From NCBI GenBank assembly GCA_003484545.1, contig DNCF01000399.1:455-16237 (forward strand): a stretch of 15,783 nt of DNA, read 5' to 3'. The notes under the pieces were generated by a model. The model saw only the letters and a list, made by a program, of their open reading frames with translations. It did no database searches and was not told where the DNA came from. This document shows, piece by piece, positions 14,499 to 15,783 of this stretch. Position numbers and translations under genes: made by a program. How positions within the stretch are numbered: position 1 is the first letter of the stretch; each line of letters begins with the position of its first letter. Origin of the DNA: Massilia sp. (lineage in GTDB: Bacteria > Pseudomonadota > Gammaproteobacteria > Burkholderiales > Burkholderiaceae_D).

Positions 14499-15725
14499 AT
14501 GACCACCAGGACTTCCATCGACAGCCCGGCCGCCGCTACCGTGATGCCGGCAGCCGGACAACCCAGCACCACCTTCTTTGCCGGCATCGTCGGAACGGCC
14601 GCCTTCGCGCACTTCCTGAACGACATGATCCAGGCCATGCTGCCCGCGATCTACCCGATGCTGAAAGGCCAGTTTGCGCTCAGCTTCGGCCAGATCGGCA
14701 TGATCGGGCTGACCTACCAGGTCACCGCCTCGCTGCTGCAGCCCTGGGTCGGCCTGTATACCGACAAGCACCCGAAACCCTACCTGCTGCCGGCGGGGAT
14801 GATGGTGACCCTGCTCGGCATCGCCCTGCTGGCCTTGGCCGGAAGCTTCCCGATGCTGCTGCTGGCGTCGGCCGTCATCGGCGTCGGCTCCGCCACCTTC
14901 CACCCGGAAGCCTCGCGTGTGGCGCGCATGGCCTCGGGCGGGCGCTTCGGCACCGCGCAGTCGGCCTTCCAGGTCGGCGGCAATTCCGGGTCGGCGATCG
15001 GCCCGCTGCTGGCGGCCGCCATCGTGATCCCGCATGGCCAGCCGGCGATCGCCTGGTTCATCGTGGCGGCGCTGGTCGCCGTCGCCGTGCTGCTGCGCCT
15101 GACCGGATGGACGCTGACGCACGGGCACGCCCAGCTGAAAGGCCTGGCGCGCAACCAGAAGGCAGGGCTGGGCCGGGCCGAGGTGATCCGCGCGGTGGCG
15201 GTCATCTGCGTGCTGATGTTTGCCAAATTCGTCTACATCGCCTCGTTCACCAACTACTTCACCTTCTACCTGATCCAGCGCTTCGCGCTGAGCGTCGAGC
15301 AGAGCCAGCTGTTCCTGTTCATGTTCCTGGCGTCGGTGGCGATCGGCACCTTCGCGGGCGGCCCGGTGGGCGACCGCATCGGGCGCAAGGCCGTGATCTG
15401 GATTTCCTTCCTGGGCGTGGCGCCGTTCGCGCTGGCCCTGCCGTATGCCAACCTGTTCTGGACCGCGGTCCTGGCCGGCATCGTCGGTTTGGTGATGTCC
15501 TCGGCCTTCTCGGCGCTGGTGGTCTACGCGCAGGAAGCCGTGCCCGGCCGCGTGGGCCTGGTGTCGGGGCTGATGTTCGGTTTGATGTTCGGCATCGGCG
15601 GCATCGGCGCCGCCGGGCTGGGGCAGCTGGCCGACCACAACGGCATCGTCTGGGTCTATGGCTTGACGTCCTTCCTGCCGCTGCTGGGGCTGGCGACGGC
15701 GCTGCTGCCGGAGACGCGCAAGTAA
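14499..15725 (+). CDS. fsr: Fsr-like MFS drug exporter (fosmidomycin-resistance family)
   Basis: This is a 408-residue inner-membrane transporter of the major facilitator superfamily with about 12 predicted helices. Many stretches match my recollection of E. coli Fsr: HFLNDMIQAMLPAIYP near helix 1, FHPEASRVARMASGGRFG, and FQVGGNSGSAIGPLLAA. A motif-A-like loop GLYTDKHPKP (about 85-94) and a second, GDRIGRK (about 291-297), mark both halves. Fsr exports fosmidomycin in E. coli; the natural substrate here is unknown. The ATG at 14499 gives a length equal to the family. An in-frame ATG at 14466 would place coding sequence inside the 11-bp repeats. Neither has a clear ribosome site. The divergent AraC-type gene probably controls it. 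Confidence 0.87.
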   Translation: MTTRTSIDSPAAATVMPAAGQPSTTFFAGIVGTAAFAHFLNDMIQAMLPAIYPMLKGQFALSFGQIGMIGLTYQVTASLLQPWVGLYTDKHPKPYLLPAGMMVTLLGIALLALAGSFPMLLLASAVIGVGSATFHPEASRVARMASGGRFGTAQSAFQVGGNSGSAIGPLLAAAIVIPHGQPAIAWFIVAALVAVAVLLRLTGWTLTHGHAQLKGLARNQKAGLGRAEVIRAVAVICVLMFAKFVYIASFTNYFTFYLIQRFALSVEQSQLFLFMFLASVAIGTFAGGPVGDRIGRKAVIWISFLGVAPFALALPYANLFWTAVLAGIVGLVMSSAFSALVVYAQEAVPGRVGLVSGLMFGLMFGIGGIGAAGLGQLADHNGIVWVYGLTSFLPLLGLATALLPETRK

Positions 15726-15730
15726 TTGCA

Positions 15731-15783
15731 GCCTCAGCGCAGCCTCAGCGCAGGCTCAGCGCAGCCTCAGCGCAGGCTCAGCG
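15731..15783 (+). repeat. 11-bp tandem repeat array after fsr, running off the window
   Basis: Four complete units and one partial: GCCTCAGCGCA (15731, 15742, 15764) and GGCTCAGCGCA (15753, then partial at 15775). The second base alternates C/G, so neighbouring GCC and GGC units are partly complementary (GCCT...AGGC) and can form small hairpins. The array begins 5 bases after the exporter stop. It may act as a transcript end or simply be an expanding minisatellite; its full length is not visible. Confidence 0.9.

Overview
The window is GC-rich, Gram-negative DNA (an L-ring and a P-ring gene are both present). The flagellar gene order, protein lengths and overall composition fit a betaproteobacterium of the Oxalobacteraceae, probably Massilia or a close relative. 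That placement is an inference from gene content; no rRNA or other marker gene is present.

Left part (1-2547): a short histidine kinase without a sensor domain overlaps by 4 bases a response regulator that carries a long TPR tail and an unusual N-terminal repeat of about 12 four-residue units (consensus xxQP). A 288-base spacer follows, holding three copies of a GTAG-headed palindromic (REP-like) repeat. Centre-left (2836-10462): the distal half of the flagellar rod/ring/hook-junction cluster, flgF-flgG-flgH-flgI-flgJ-flgK-flgL, all on the + strand. These genes build the proximal and distal rod (FlgF, FlgG), the outer-membrane L ring and periplasmic P ring (FlgH, FlgI), the rod cap/muramidase (FlgJ) and the hook-filament junction (FlgK, FlgL). 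flgBCDE are not directly upstream; the two-component pair sits in their place. A hairpin and a sigma-28-like promoter lie between flgJ and flgK, which suggests that flgKL has a late promoter of its own.

Accessory part (10463-13559): a fourth REP-like copy, a 61-residue membrane protein on the - strand, a 159-bp hairpin-shaped MITE with 18-bp terminal inverted repeats and a 4-bp target duplication, a stretch of apparently non-coding DNA, a Tat-exported XynE-like SGNH/GDSL hydrolase, and a second gene-poor stretch with a small gene relic. The MITE is inserted in a degenerate dispersed repeat, and an uninterrupted relative of that repeat lies about 2.2 kb downstream at 13272-13324, giving an internal empty-site comparison.

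Right part (13560-15783): an AraC-family regulator (- strand) is divergent from an Fsr-like (fosmidomycin-resistance family) MFS exporter (+ strand). Their shared intergenic region holds four tandem 11-bp repeats that could be regulator binding sites. A different 11-bp tandem array starts just after the exporter gene and runs off the window.

No clearly new multi-gene system is visible. The most distinctive items are the MITE with its internal empty-site relative, the 11-bp operator-like array, and the slippage-prone repeat in the response regulator.
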